64,000 bases of DNA from Clostridiales bacterium (GTDB lineage Bacteria; Bacillota; Clostridia; Oscillospirales; Oscillospiraceae), in assembly GCA_003525905.1 (NCBI GenBank), contig DQIA01000018.1, forward strand, positions 9,144 to 73,143, written 5' to 3'. This document shows positions 7,601-15,334 of the stretch, piece by piece. The notes beneath the pieces are model-generated. The model was not told the DNA's origin, made no database searches, and was given only the letters and a program-made list of their open reading frames with translations. Position 1 is the first letter of the stretch. The number at the start of each line of letters is the position of its first letter. The position numbers and the translations under genes are program-made.

Positions 7601-10392
7601 CCGCTGGCCGCGGCTGTCGTGACCTTGCCGGACACATAGGCATTTGTCAGGGAGGACTTCTCCATGACGCCGATCAGACCGCCCACGAGCGTCTTTTCGG
7701 TAGACACATCACCGGTGTTATAGACATTGGTCACAGTCGCCTGCTTGGCATAGCCCATCAGACCGCCGACATAGGTACCGGTCGCCGTGATCCTGCCAGT
7801 GTTATAGCAGCCGGTCATCGTGCCGGAATAGAGCTCATAGCACAGGCCGCCGAGGTTGTTCACGCCGGTGACATCGCCTTCATTGCCGCAGTTCGTCACA
7901 GTCGTGTCGATCATGGCACCGGCCAGACCGCCAACGGAGGCTACATTGCCGACCTTTTCATCAGCGGTCACATTCACGCGGGAAATGACATTGGAAAGCT
8001 CCGCATTCCGAGCAGAGCCGACCACGCCTGCGACATAGCCCGAATAAACGGAGAATTCGCTTGCCGCGTTCACGCTGCCCGTGACCGTCAGGTTCTGAAT
8101 GACCGCATGTTTTTCGGGCGTGCCCTCGACCTGACCAAACAGGCCGAGATACAGTCTCTCGCCGGAAGCTGCCGTGGTATAGTCCACCGTCAGGTTGGAG
8201 ACAGTATGCCCTGCGCCGTCAAGGCTTCCCGCAAAAGCTACACTGCCATTGCCGATCGGCGTCCAGATCACGTCGGTCAGATCGATATCCTTCGCCAGAA
8301 CGGCAGAGATCGCATTCTCACCGCCGTTGACCTTCTTGACAAACCAGACAAACTCGTCGGCATTGCCGATCTGATACACGCCGTCCTTCTGCGCAGGCTC
8401 CGCAGGAGCCTTGACCGTCACAGCACACTGTGCCTTTGCCTCGCCGCAGCTGGCCGTGATCGTGGCCGTACCGGTCTTTCCGGCAGTCACGACGCCGTTC
8501 TGCACGGAAGCGACCTCTGCATCCGTCGTCGTCCAGGCAATGGTCGGATCCGTCGTATCCTCCGGCTGGATCGCAGCGGTCAGGGCCGCCGTGTCGCCGG
8601 TATACAGGTTCAGCTCGGTCTTATCCAGCGTTACAGCCGAGGCCATGACCGGGGGCGTGACCGTAACGGCACATTCTGCCTTCACGGTGCCGCACGTCGC
8701 AGTGATGACAGTCTCGCCGGCCGCCTTCGCCGTAACGATCCCGTTTTCCACCGTTGCGACCTCTTCCTTCGAGGAGCTCCAGACAATGGTATCCGTCGTG
8801 TTCTCCGGCTGGACCGTGGCCTTCAGGGAAGCGGTCTTTCCCGCCGTCAGCGTCAGCTCCGTCTGGTCCAGCGTCACGCCGGTCGCCGGGGTGACCTCGC
8901 GGGTCAGCTCGAGATACAGCTCATACGTCGTGCCCGCCATGACATCCATAATGCTCAGATAGGCGACCTTGCTGTTTTCCGCAGGGGTGAAGGGCTTTTC
9001 GTCCTTGTCCGTCAGCAGGGTCGTCTCCAGCTCCGCAGCCTTCAGGGTGAAGGGATTCACGCCCGCATCGTTGAGATAATTGCTCTTCTTGTCCGTCACG
9101 AGCAGGAAGCTCGCATCCGCCACATGGATCGTCACATCACTGCCGTAGGGCAGCACGGCACGGTACTTCGTCTCGCCATCGCCGCCAACGCGGGAAAGGG
9201 GGCTGGTCTTGCCGCCGACGCTGACCGTGAGCGGGCTGGCCGTGACTGTAACGGCACACTCGGCCTTCACGCTTCCGCATGCCGCCGTGATGACGGTGCT
9301 GCCCGCGCCGACCGCAGTCACAACACCGTCCGCGACCGTAGCGACCGCCTCATTCCCGGTCGTCCAGGTCAAGGTATCCGTGGTGTTTTCCGGCTGTGCC
9401 GCTGCCGTCAGAACGGCCGTTTCGCCCGTCATCAGATTCAGCGTGGTCTTGTCGAGCGTCACGCCGGTCGCCGGGACGACCGCAGCCGCCTTTTCAAAGC
9501 GGACTGCCACATCGTCATAGGCGAAGTAGGCGGGCTGCGAGAAGCCATAGCCGTTATCGCTGGAGCCGGTCACATTGAACGTGACCTTCAGGACCTTACC
9601 AAGGCCGGACAGGTCCCACTTTGTCCAGTCCATCATGATGTTCTTCGGACCGTTGCAGAGGTAGATGCTGGCCGTTCCGGTCTTCTCCCCTGCCGCGTTA
9701 TAGCCCGTTGCGACCAGCTTGACCCAATCGTCGTCGCCGATCTTGGCAGTCAGACCGTTGCCGTCGATGTAGCAGTTGAGCGCATAGTCCATGTTGTTGA
9801 CATACATATGGTCAATGACACGGGCGGTGCCGTCGGCAAAGGTTAGGGTCGGCAGGGAGGCCTCGGTCAGGCCATAGCCGGAATTATCTGCATAGCCGTA
9901 ATGCACGGCAAAGTTATTCGAGCCGTTGTGACCGCCGCCGGTCCGCTCCAGACCGGAAACGTCCTTTTTATAAACGGTAAGCTGACTCTCGAAGCCGCCG
10001 TACTTGCTGATCTCACCGGAAACATAGTTGGAAACGGCATGACCGCCGCTCCAGTAGCACCAGGAGCCATAGCCCTCGGACAGGGTGTTGCTGAGCCAGG
10101 TATTGTTCTTATCCGTCCACTTGTAAGCAGCGTCGACGGAGTCGACACCGGCGCCGCTCTCTCCGTAGAGCATCTTGCCGCCGTACTGCGGGCTGTCAAT
10201 GAGACTCGTCCAGTTGTTTCCGCCTGCGAAGTTCGTTCCGCCCTTATAGTCGGCATCCTCGAACGTGAGGACGCGCAGCTCATAGTTGGGCTCTGCTGCG
10301 AACGCACTGACGGGCAGCAGCGAGCAGACCATCACAATGGCCAGCACGAGCGCCAGCAGGCGCTTTCCGCACGCTGCGGGTTTCGTTTGCAT
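1645..10392 (-). CDS. Giant SLH-anchored surface protein, DUF4465-like, B12-riboswitch controlled
   Basis: This 2915-residue secreted protein probably sits in the cell-wall surface layer. Visible parts in order: a signal peptide (1-33, cleavage near AFA-A); a DUF4465-like domain (about 40-300, with VKLVATGYNAAGEKTGT and SSDNGYGFSQPAYFAYDD); three Ig-like Big_2 domains (about 307-385, 501-580 and 581-662); a GLUG-type repeat region (about 665-1000); a long unassigned extracellular part (about 1020-1880); a second GLUG region (about 1970-2330); ten His-Cys3 repeats (about 2335-2735); and three SLH domains (about 2740-2915). The start has an AAAGGAG site. A cobalamin riboswitch with a terminator lies in the 440-base leader, so expression should rise when B12 is low. 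DUF4465 proteins recur in Bacteroidetes B12 loci (from memory). I infer a surface corrinoid-binding role; adhesion is the main alternative. Confidence 0.85.
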   Translation of the reverse strand: MQTKPAACGKRLLALVLAIVMVCSLLPVSAFAAEPNYELRVLTFEDADYKGGTNFAGGNNWTSLIDSPQYGGKMLYGESGAGVDSVDAAYKWTDKNNTWLSNTLSEGYGSWCYWSGGHAVSNYVSGEISKYGGFESQLTVYKKDVSGLERTGGGHNGSNNFAVHYGYADNSGYGLTEASLPTLTFADGTARVIDHMYVNNMDYALNCYIDGNGLTAKIGDDDWVKLVATGYNAAGEKTGTASIYLCNGPKNIMMDWTKWDLSGLGKVLKVTFNVTGSSDNGYGFSQPAYFAYDDVAVRFEKAAAVVPATGVTLDKTTLNLMTGETAVLTAAAQPENTTDTLTWTTGNEAVATVADGVVTAVGAGSTVITAACGSVKAECAVTVTASPLTVSVGGKTSPLSRVGGDGETKYRAVLPYGSDVTIHVADASFLLVTDKKSNYLNDAGVNPFTLKAAELETTLLTDKDEKPFTPAENSKVAYLSIMDVMAGTTYELYLELTREVTPATGVTLDQTELTLTAGKTASLKATVQPENTTDTIVWSSSKEEVATVENGIVTAKAAGETVITATCGTVKAECAVTVTPPVMASAVTLDKTELNLYTGDTAALTAAIQPEDTTDPTIAWTTTDAEVASVQNGVVTAGKTGTATITASCGEAKAQCAVTVKAPAEPAQKDGVYQIGNADEFVWFVKKVNGGENAISAVLAKDIDLTDVIWTPIGNGSVAFAGSLDGAGHTVSNLTVDYTTAASGERLYLGLFGQVEGTPEKHAVIQNLTVTGSVNAASEFSVYSGYVAGVVGSARNAELSNVISRVNVTADEKVGNVASVGGLAGAMIDTTVTNCGNEGDVTGVNNLGGLCYELYSGTMTGCYNTGRITATGTYVGGLMGYAKQATVTNVYNTGDVSTEKTLVGGLIGVMEKSSLTNAYVSGKVTTAAASGAIGAAVGSADQVSNVYYLGSASAIGDENATAKTAEELKALAPTLGSSFKENTGCGGYPLLAWQEARGHQYENGVCTVCGAKDPAAPYLLDGVTDAAAEVQTGKSYQLDDLMDGKIFGVKNGTLTYKNYFYTMSSDGGATWSGEQHFEEAMFGGVNKSLVQSKAGTYIYKFRAKNDAGYSADTWTLTLTFVDVVEANINFYVGRDQNYSTNGNKYPILKMYKTAGIDENQFDYVGWFTDAEGKTVYVYNPADYTIIDGEEKDYVEIDGTKYELHDYEEVRFTNSAFDAADETATASNTVVNNYNMFYATLSTGRYSTRGYGWNTATEAYDIYLGGQSLPLPMEKDIYGGGGNDIHLGVVSVYATTRNEKNEYFGTDDYHVEMIMPVTGSMIHSGTHYTYTRYGSDYTAFPFLSWEAQNASLYNIYAYPTNTEKYMFNQQINQTTAPSYNVVTKNITIANAVELDITAPTTAEFTLFFQYNNFNTRAVEPYKTAKDDATGMTTYSYRVSERNNNYTWRLVDETGTYVTKAGWLSSLNQKTEKTITFDSGAPTDRKSHSFKDLGTTVSSRDEADLQVFLSHSGFMSVSDTYRIRAYRMWELINNDAGNIMVEPSFNIQVLQGNPADVTQVSGGNAVGNWLDVTPTGTDIVAVTYDAIDLYNDKDVAGTHGGLFPATAPERTGVFVITNKAAGKADAVIRFNGGTTSPRGAEWDYNYDTWYYLDTDEAPTLDFTTTKGATASYAVVTTDAALNSTLSGWTELTADENGMFHASLLPFRTAKTLGGTVILKLTDSTGTSYRLARVAQMSVTVKNASNDGEPIMPGDKVTLSFDGLYRGMDKVSGIFNPTLLYLNYSAEEEESKGQLTQYWQMDRASVTVEMPTDITFPEGSDKTTVMVTDGYISGGMYSAASPFDTLYNMTDTGVGTNFSAVTTSFVASRLADVSVEVNTKVTYNVKLVPVDENGNAIDGLTPTFTDRDNKAVTAEADGTFKLGYGPYSYAVEQLGYVRTTGSFKLGSADAAKVENGVLTIKFTVRKAAENAWDGKTTTEPATDENGVYLIGTGAELAWFAQKVNGGSTGISGILTADIDLAGYEWTPIGTASKKFAGTFNGRNHTIDHLSINYSSKTPISLYRGLFGWVSGANATNRAKIENLTVNGTVVAGSNKPVNDAYVGGIVGRADYADLTNLHSNVDVSIKRTAGNYWQSVGGVVGGAYYSLNVTNCSNSGNVTGWRYCAGIVGNISSGSQPSTITGCVNTGSITAPSTCAAGIVSNLPNGCKVTACYNTGAIKAGGNYPAGIVGYCANSEVRSCFNLGTVTCNTTFTYGSVIGTVSSADAVIKNLYYLEGTCEKGGIGSVKNAETQTAAVRTAEEIANAEFVSTMNADLAEAVFTSGCTATKHPILLWQADAEHTFANTASDVIKSEATCTEAAVYYVKCDNCDAVSNTLTVKVGEPLGHDLTVTVVEPTCEKDGYTESACARCGLSYRTNYVAAKGHSYVDVVTAPTCESAGYTTHTCSVCGDSYIDAMLPATGHSYVDVVTAPTCEKGGYTTHTCSVCGSSYVDTMTEALGHDYQAVVTAPTCDAMGYTTHTCTRCGNSYVDSYTQAADHSYTSEVTKQPTCTEEGVRTFTCTNCGKSYTESIPMIAHSYEAVRTDPDCTHMGYTTYTCSACGDSYKADFVDATGHDCEATVVAPTCEGYGYTENHCKHCDYTYISEIRQPLGHDDKLTGAKEATCTEPGYTGDMVCTRCGEVHSKGEEIPALGHDYGDWTTVKEADCFHTGLEERKCGRCGETEQRETTAETCPSEAYTDLDRNGWYHEYVDWVLKNGVMNGVGGGLFEPNGETTRAMLVMVLYRMAGTPDMAGRESSFTDVSADSWYGAAVIWASENGIVNGVGGGLFDPDASLTREQMAMMLYRFAGYLGSNTEKRADLSAYGDADAVSAFAQDAMAWAVAEGLVNGRSAAELAPKAGATRAELATILFRFAALQNA
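2190..3390 (-). repeat. Ten tandem Cys-rich ~40-residue repeats inside the surface protein
   Basis: The coding repeats have the form H-x(10-14)-C-x(10-12)-C-x2-C, with a conserved GYTTHTCSVCG core. Ten units can be counted between residues about 2335 and 2735. The two units near 2990-3150 are almost identical in DNA, which suggests recent duplication. The His plus three Cys in each unit could bind a metal such as zinc. Such repeats are common before SLH or wall anchors in Clostridia and may form a stiff stalk. Confidence 0.8.
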
Positions 10393-10508
10393 AAGCGATC
10401 TCTCCTTTTACTGATAATGTGTATCGGCAGCCGCCGGAGCGGCAGAAGCAGGGTTCAGCCCCGCCACAGCTGAGCTGCAGGGGGCGCTTTGTTTTCCCTT
10501 CGGAAAAC

Positions 10509-10550
10509 AAAAAAACGGCTGAAGGGATAGCATACCTATCCCCTCAACCG
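10509..10550 (-). terminator. Riboswitch expression-platform terminator
   Basis: On the minus strand a long hairpin (CGGTTGAGGGGATAG pairing with CTATCCCTTCAGCCG, 10516-10550) is followed directly by seven T residues (10509-10515). It lies just after the cobalamin aptamer and about 115 bases before the start codon. This arrangement fits transcription termination when the ligand is bound. Confidence 0.9.
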
Positions 10551-10559
10551 ATTCGGGCT

Positions 10560-10745
10560 ATGGAAATCTCCCAGTAGGTCTTCTGAGTTGCGCCTCCGGC
10601 GGAGCATCCGCCACGTCTGCCGCCCTGCCTTCTCAGTTTCCCAATGACCGGCTTTCGCCGACGGGCAGCAGCCTCAGCGCTCACAGCGACGGTCATCCAG
10701 AAGGCAGCTGCCTTCTCGGGGTACTATCCCCATTCCCTTGTTTAC
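10560..10745 (-). promoter_or_regulatory. Cobalamin riboswitch aptamer
   Basis: Read on the minus strand, the leader carries hallmark cobalamin-aptamer blocks in the right order. These are AAGGGAAT near 10735, a CGCTGTGAG block near 10682, then GCCGGTCATTGGGAAACTG-AGAAGGC near 10630-10655 (compare the family's GCCACTGG...GGGAAGGC). Last comes AACTCAGAAGACCTAC near 10573-10590 (compare AGTCAGAAGACCTGCC). A terminator follows at once. Several peripheral helices appear between the blocks, so the exact subclass (adenosyl- or aquo-cobalamin type) is not decided. Confidence 0.88.
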
Positions 10746-10841
10746 CAACGCGCCTGACGGATCCTCCGCCGTTGCGGCCACGCGGTCTCTGCGAGTCGTG
10801 TGATTCAATTTTATGGTCCGGCACCAGCCGGACCATCCTTG

Positions 10842-10870
10842 ATTATATCGTCCCGGATTCAGAATGTCAA
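10842..10870 (-). promoter_or_regulatory. Sigma-A promoter of the riboswitch-surface protein unit
   Basis: TTGACA (10865-10870) and TATAAT (10842-10847) are perfect consensus boxes 17 bases apart on the minus strand. Transcription should begin near 10835, so the mRNA opens with the stable hairpin at 10815-10834 (GGTCCGGC/GCCGGACC). The untranslated leader is then about 440 bases. Confidence 0.85.
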
Positions 10871-10895
10871 TCGTATTTTGTCCAAAAATGCAAAG

Positions 10896-10923
10896 CTCCC
10901 CGCACCGTTTTCGGCACGGGGAG
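10896..10923 (-). terminator. Terminator of the nucleoside transporter-phosphorylase operon
   Basis: On the minus strand CTCCCCGTGCCG and CGGTGCGGGGAG form a stem around AAAA, 16 bases after the phosphorylase stop codon. A T-rich stretch follows. It separates this operon from the riboswitch promoter. Confidence 0.8.
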
Positions 10924-10939
10924 TCGCTGCATTGCAGAA

Positions 10940-11680
10940 TTACTTCTCGGCAGCCTTATCCTGCTCAATGAGGATGCGCAGCGCACCGACGGCGACCTCG
11001 ACGCTCTTCGGCATCTCGGAATACGCCATAACGGAGGAGGCGCGGCAGCCGCGGATGGAAGAGATGACAAAGATCGCAGCGGACTCCATCTCGGAGCTGA
11101 TGACATTGCCGCGGCGCCATGCTTCCCAACGGGCCTTCAGCCACGGCTCGGCGGGCATGTTCTCCGGCTCGTGCTGGCCGTAGAAGGAGTCCTTGGACTG
11201 GGTGATGCCCTCGATGAAGTTGTAGCCGAGCTGCTTGGCGGAGTCGGCCAGAGCGGCGACAACGTGGCGGTCGGCGACGGCCGGGTACTCAATGGGGATG
11301 TAGTGCTTCGTCGTGCCCTCGTCGCGGACGGCAGCGGTGTTGATGACGCCGTCGAGCGTCGGGTCGAACGCGCGGTCGCAGACGCGGCCGGCCGTGCCGA
11401 CGCGGATGAAGGTGTCCGCGCCGCAGGCGATCAGCTCTTCCAGGCAGATCGCGGTGGACGGGCAGCCCATGCCGGTGGAGACGACGGAGACGGGAACGCC
11501 GTTGAGCGTGCCGGTCCAGGTCTTATGCTCGCGGTTGTGCGCGACGAGCTTTGCATCATCAAAATAGGATGCGATCAGGTCCGTGCGGAACGGATCGCCG
11601 GGGAGCAGGACATAGCGGCCGATGTCGCCCTTGCCCACGCGAACGTGATAGGTCTTGCCCTCATCTGTAAAAACAGCCAT
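10940..11680 (-). CDS. udp: Uridine phosphorylase-type nucleoside phosphorylase
   Basis: A cytoplasmic enzyme of the PNP/UDP family. It cleaves a nucleoside with phosphate to give a free base and (deoxy)ribose-1-phosphate. The 246-residue length fits. Visible motifs are PGDPFR near residue 28 (phosphate binding), STGMGCPSTAICLEEL near 68, RVGTAG near 91 and SSEMESA near 195 (the ribose-binding Met-Glu pair). Close resemblance to E. coli Udp around the HREHKTW and YPAVAD stretches favours uridine over purine substrates. It is the last gene of the transporter operon, 19 bases after the permease, so imported nucleosides can be degraded at once. Confidence 0.88.
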   Translation of the reverse strand: MAVFTDEGKTYHVRVGKGDIGRYVLLPGDPFRTDLIASYFDDAKLVAHNREHKTWTGTLNGVPVSVVSTGMGCPSTAICLEELIACGADTFIRVGTAGRVCDRAFDPTLDGVINTAAVRDEGTTKHYIPIEYPAVADRHVVAALADSAKQLGYNFIEGITQSKDSFYGQHEPENMPAEPWLKARWEAWRRGNVISSEMESAAIFVISSIRGCRASSVMAYSEMPKSVEVAVGALRILIEQDKAAEK

Positions 11681-11699
11681 AGTAATTTACCTCCAATTA

Positions 11700-12653
11700 T
11701 TATCTCTTGCTCTTATCATAGGGAACGCCAATGACGCCGGGCGCATTGGAACGCTTCGTGGAGAACGCCAGAACGATCAGCGTCGCCACATAGGGAAGCA
11801 TCTTGAAGAAGGCCTCCGGGATGCCGAGGTTATACAGGAATGGGATAACGGAATACGACGCGGCAATGGTCTTCGTCAGGCCGAAGAACAGAGCGCCGAG
11901 CGCGATACCCCACGGCTTCCACTGGCCGAACACGACGACGGACATGGCGAGGAAGCCATAGCCGCTGACGCTGGCGGTATAGGTCGTGGTCGTCGGCAGG
12001 ATGAACACGAGGCCGCCGAGACCGGCCAGAGCGCCGGAGATCAGGACGCCGGCATAGCGCATCTTATAGACGCTGATGCCAACGCTGTCGGCTGCCTGCG
12101 GGTTTTCGCCGCAGCTGCGCAGGCGCAGGCCGAAGCGGGTGCGCTTGAGGATGAAGGCCGTGACGATCAGGACAAGGATGCCGAGATACGTCGTGACATA
12201 GGCCTTCTGGAACAGGATCGGGCCGAGGACCGGGATCTTGCTGAGCAGCGGGACGGCGTCGATACGGAATGTGTTGCGGAAGACGACCTGCTCCGTGCCG
12301 AGCATGACGCGGGCATAGAAGATGCAGAACGCCGTAGCAAACGTGATGATGGCCGTCGAGCTGATGGTCTGCTCCGCCTTCAGGTGGATGGAGGCAAAGG
12401 CGTGCAGGGAGCTCAGGAGAATACCGGCAAGGATCGAGATCAGGATCGCGATCAGCAGAACGAGCCATGAGGGCATGGCGGCACTTGCCGAGCGGATGAA
12501 CATGATGCCCGCGAACGCGCCGAAGACCATGATGCCCTCAAGTGCGATGTTCAGAACGCCGCTGCGCTCGGAGAACAGGTCGCCGAGGCCGACGAGAAGC
12601 AGCGGGACGAGGAAGATCAGCGTCTGCTGGCAGATAAAGATAAACAGATTCAT
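11700..12653 (-). CDS. nupQ: Nucleoside ABC transporter permease, second subunit (NupQ/YufQ-like)
   Basis: This 317-residue polytopic membrane protein belongs to the branched-chain/BMP permease family, with about eight to ten hydrophobic segments. The N-terminal GLGDLFSERSGVLNIALEG stretch is characteristic of the second permease of BmpA-type nucleoside importers. It abuts the preceding permease gene directly and precedes the phosphorylase by 19 bases. It should pair with the 12654-13778 permease to form the membrane channel. Confidence 0.88.
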   Translation of the reverse strand: MNLFIFICQQTLIFLVPLLLVGLGDLFSERSGVLNIALEGIMVFGAFAGIMFIRSASAAMPSWLVLLIAILISILAGILLSSLHAFASIHLKAEQTISSTAIITFATAFCIFYARVMLGTEQVVFRNTFRIDAVPLLSKIPVLGPILFQKAYVTTYLGILVLIVTAFILKRTRFGLRLRSCGENPQAADSVGISVYKMRYAGVLISGALAGLGGLVFILPTTTTYTASVSGYGFLAMSVVVFGQWKPWGIALGALFFGLTKTIAASYSVIPFLYNLGIPEAFFKMLPYVATLIVLAFSTKRSNAPGVIGVPYDKSKR

Positions 12654-13778
12654 TTATTTCTCCGCTCCTTTCCCGGTGTGGTGCACATCCGTCCTCTGGC
12701 GAAGCTGCCATCTGCGGATGCCTTCGCGGATGATGAAGGAGAACGCGCTGAAGTAGACGATCACGGAGACGATGATGTCGACGATCTCCGTCGTGAAGCC
12801 GTAGGTCTGCATGTAGAAGCCTGAGACCTGCATATACGCGATGAAAATACCGGTGAATATGATGCCGATCGGGTGGTTCATGGCAAGCAGGGCGACCGGA
12901 ATGCCGTTCATGCCCTCTGCCGCCTGCACGTCCTCGACCTTGATGTACTTACCGGCGGAGGAAAGGTACAGCAGCGCACCGCCGAGGCCGATGAGAGCAC
13001 CGGAGATGAGCATGGCGGTCATGATCATACGCTTGGCATCGACGCCGAAGCCGATGCTGGCGTCGCGGTTCTTGCCGCAGGCCTTCAGCTCGAAGCCGAA
13101 ATTCGTCTTCTCCAGCAGGATGTACACAATGATGGCCACAACAATAACGATGAAGATGCCGATATTCGCGGAGCTGTCCGGGAAGAGCTTCTCCAGGCCG
13201 GCCGTCGGGAGGCGGTGAGCCGCCGGCACGGGGCGGGTCTGGTTCTTCACATTGTCATAGATCGGGGCGATCTTGATGAGATAGTTCACAAGATACATGC
13301 CGATGTAGTTCATCATGATCGTCGCAATGACGATATTCACGCGGCGATAGGCGTGCAGCAGGCCGGGGAGCAGGGCCCACAGGGCGCCGCCGATCATGCT
13401 GGCCAGCAGCGGAACGATCCATCCGAGTGCTCCGGGGAGATTCCAGATGCTGGCAGTATAGACGCCGCAGAAGGCACCCACGATGAACTGACCGGCACCG
13501 CCGATGTTGAAGATGCTTGCCTTGAAGCCGAAGCCGACGCCAAGGCCGGTCATGATGATCGGCACGGCATAATACAGCACGTTGCCGAAGGTCTTCATGC
13601 CGCTGTAGAAGCCGCCCGTGATGAGCGCACTGAAGGCCGGGAATGCATTCGAGGGATTCGTCGCCAGCAAAACAATGAGGCCGACGAGCAGACCGGCCAG
13701 AATGGCCAGAATGGAGGAAAGCACGCCCGCGTAGTCTCTCTGGCGGCGCGGAGCAAGGGGACTTGTCTGATTTTTCAT
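12654..13778 (-). CDS. nupP: Nucleoside ABC transporter permease, first subunit (NupP/YufP-like)
   Basis: A 374-residue membrane protein of the BMP-type ABC permease family. A cytoplasmic N-terminus is followed by hydrophobic helices, and the conserved GLGVGFGFKASIFNIGGAGQ region is typical of the larger permease. Its start overlaps the ATPase stop by four bases (ATGA), showing translational coupling. The order ATPase, large permease, small permease matches nupOPQ of other Firmicutes. Confidence 0.88.
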   Translation of the reverse strand: MKNQTSPLAPRRQRDYAGVLSSILAILAGLLVGLIVLLATNPSNAFPAFSALITGGFYSGMKTFGNVLYYAVPIIMTGLGVGFGFKASIFNIGGAGQFIVGAFCGVYTASIWNLPGALGWIVPLLASMIGGALWALLPGLLHAYRRVNIVIATIMMNYIGMYLVNYLIKIAPIYDNVKNQTRPVPAAHRLPTAGLEKLFPDSSANIGIFIVIVVAIIVYILLEKTNFGFELKACGKNRDASIGFGVDAKRMIMTAMLISGALIGLGGALLYLSSAGKYIKVEDVQAAEGMNGIPVALLAMNHPIGIIFTGIFIAYMQVSGFYMQTYGFTTEIVDIIVSVIVYFSAFSFIIREGIRRWQLRQRTDVHHTGKGAEK

Positions 13779-15310
13779 TTTACCGCTCCTTTCCGCTTGC
13801 TGCCGGACATGTAGAGGCCCAGCTCATTGACCGTAACCTCTTCCGGACGGACATCGGCAACGATCTCACCCTCGTAGAAGACGATGATGCGGTCGCTGAT
13901 GTTCATGACCTCTTCCAGGTCGAACGAAACGAGGAGAACAGCCTTGCCAGCGTCGCGCTGGCGGAGCAGGTTCTTATGGATGTTCTCGATCGCGCCGACA
14001 TCCAGACCGCGTGTCGGCTGCATGGCAAGAATGACGTTCTCATCCGAGTCGATCTCGCGGGCGATGATCGCCTTCTGCTGGTTGCCGCCGGACATGCTGC
14101 GGGCCGTGCTCTTCGCGCCCTCGCTGCTGCGGATATCGAACTCTTCGATGAGCTCCTCCGCCAGCTCATGGCGCTTATGGAAGCGGATGAAGCCGTGGTT
14201 CTGGAATTCCTTGCGGAAATACTTGCGCATTGCCAGATTTTCTTCCAGCGTATTGTCCAGGATCAGGCCGTACTTGTGGCGGTCCTCCGGCACATGGGCC
14301 AGACCGTGCACATTGCGGTAGCGGATGGAGGCATGGCTGACATCCTCGCCGTTGAGCAGGATCTTGCCGCTGTTCTGCTTCAGCAGGCCGACGATCACGC
14401 GGACGAGCTCGCTCTGGCCGTTGCCTTCGATACCGGCCACGCAGAGGATCTCTCCCTTGTGGACGGAGAACGAGACCTGATTCAGAATATTCTTGTTCGG
14501 GTTGCGCTCCGACTTGAGCGTTACATTTTCAAGCGTCAGGACAGCATCGCCTGCATGCTCGGGAGCCTTCTCCAGATGGAAGTCGATCTTACGGCCGACC
14601 ATCATTTTGGAAAGGTCCTCGACGCTGGCGGTCGAAACGTCGCAGGTGCCGATGCACTTGCCGCGGCGCAGGACCGTGCAGTAGTCCGAAACTGCCTTGA
14701 TCTCATTGAGCTTATGGGTGATAAAGATGATCGCCTTGCCCTCGCGCTTGAGGTTCTGCATGATGATCATCAGTTCGTCGATCTCCTGCGGCGTCAGGAC
14801 AGCCGTCGGCTCGTCGAAGATCAGGATGTTGTTGTCCTTGTAGAGCATCTTCAGGATCTCTACTCTCTGCTGCATACCCACGGTGATGTCAGAGACTCTG
14901 GCATCGCAGTCGATATTCAGGCCATAGCGCTCGCTCAGGGCAAGCACCTTCTTGCGCGCTTCCTCCATCTGCAGGACGCCGTGCTTTGCGGTCTCGACAC
15001 CGAGGACGATGTTCTCGAGCACGGTGAAGTTCTGCACCAGCATGAAGTGCTGATGAACCATGCCGATACCCAGCGCATTGGCCGTGCGCGGATTTTTGAT
15101 CTCTGCCTTTTTGCCGTTCACGAGGATCTCGCCCTCTTCCGGCTGATAAAGGCCGAACAAGACGCTCATCAGCGTCGATTTACCGGCGCCGTTCTCGCCC
15201 AGAAGGGCGTGGATCTCGCCATAGCGGACGCGCAGGGTGATGTCGTCATTCGCGACGATGCCAGGAAACACCTTCGTGATGTGCAGCAGCTCGATCGCAT
15301 AGTTGTCCAT
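13775..15310 (-). CDS. nupO: Nucleoside ABC transporter ATP-binding protein, double domain (NupO/YufO-like)
   Basis: This 511-residue protein with two nucleotide-binding domains powers nucleoside import. Domain 1 has Walker A GENGAGKST near residue 38 and Walker B ILIFDEPTAVL near 165; its signature VGMQQRVEIL is degenerate. Domain 2 has a divergent P-loop (GIEGNGQSE, near 293) and a good signature MSGGNQQKA near 409. This asymmetry is normal for the sugar/nucleoside class. A stem-loop lies between it and the binding-protein gene upstream. Confidence 0.9.
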   Translation of the reverse strand: MDNYAIELLHITKVFPGIVANDDITLRVRYGEIHALLGENGAGKSTLMSVLFGLYQPEEGEILVNGKKAEIKNPRTANALGIGMVHQHFMLVQNFTVLENIVLGVETAKHGVLQMEEARKKVLALSERYGLNIDCDARVSDITVGMQQRVEILKMLYKDNNILIFDEPTAVLTPQEIDELMIIMQNLKREGKAIIFITHKLNEIKAVSDYCTVLRRGKCIGTCDVSTASVEDLSKMMVGRKIDFHLEKAPEHAGDAVLTLENVTLKSERNPNKNILNQVSFSVHKGEILCVAGIEGNGQSELVRVIVGLLKQNSGKILLNGEDVSHASIRYRNVHGLAHVPEDRHKYGLILDNTLEENLAMRKYFRKEFQNHGFIRFHKRHELAEELIEEFDIRSSEGAKSTARSMSGGNQQKAIIAREIDSDENVILAMQPTRGLDVGAIENIHKNLLRQRDAGKAVLLVSFDLEEVMNISDRIIVFYEGEIVADVRPEEVTVNELGLYMSGSKRKGAVK

Positions 15311-15334
15311 AAAATGATCCCCCTAGTTGGTAAA

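Noticed and set aside
5866..9846. 1326-codon plus-strand open frame
   Set aside because: It is a shadow of the same surface protein gene, without a ribosome site, and its composition mirrors the reverse complement of Ig-like and GLUG repeats.
10560..10745. TPP or c-di-GMP riboswitch as alternative readings of the leader
   Set aside because: A short CTGAGA occurs, but the rest of the TPP core is missing; the GGGAAACTG-AGAAGGC and CAGAAGACCT blocks fit cobalamin.
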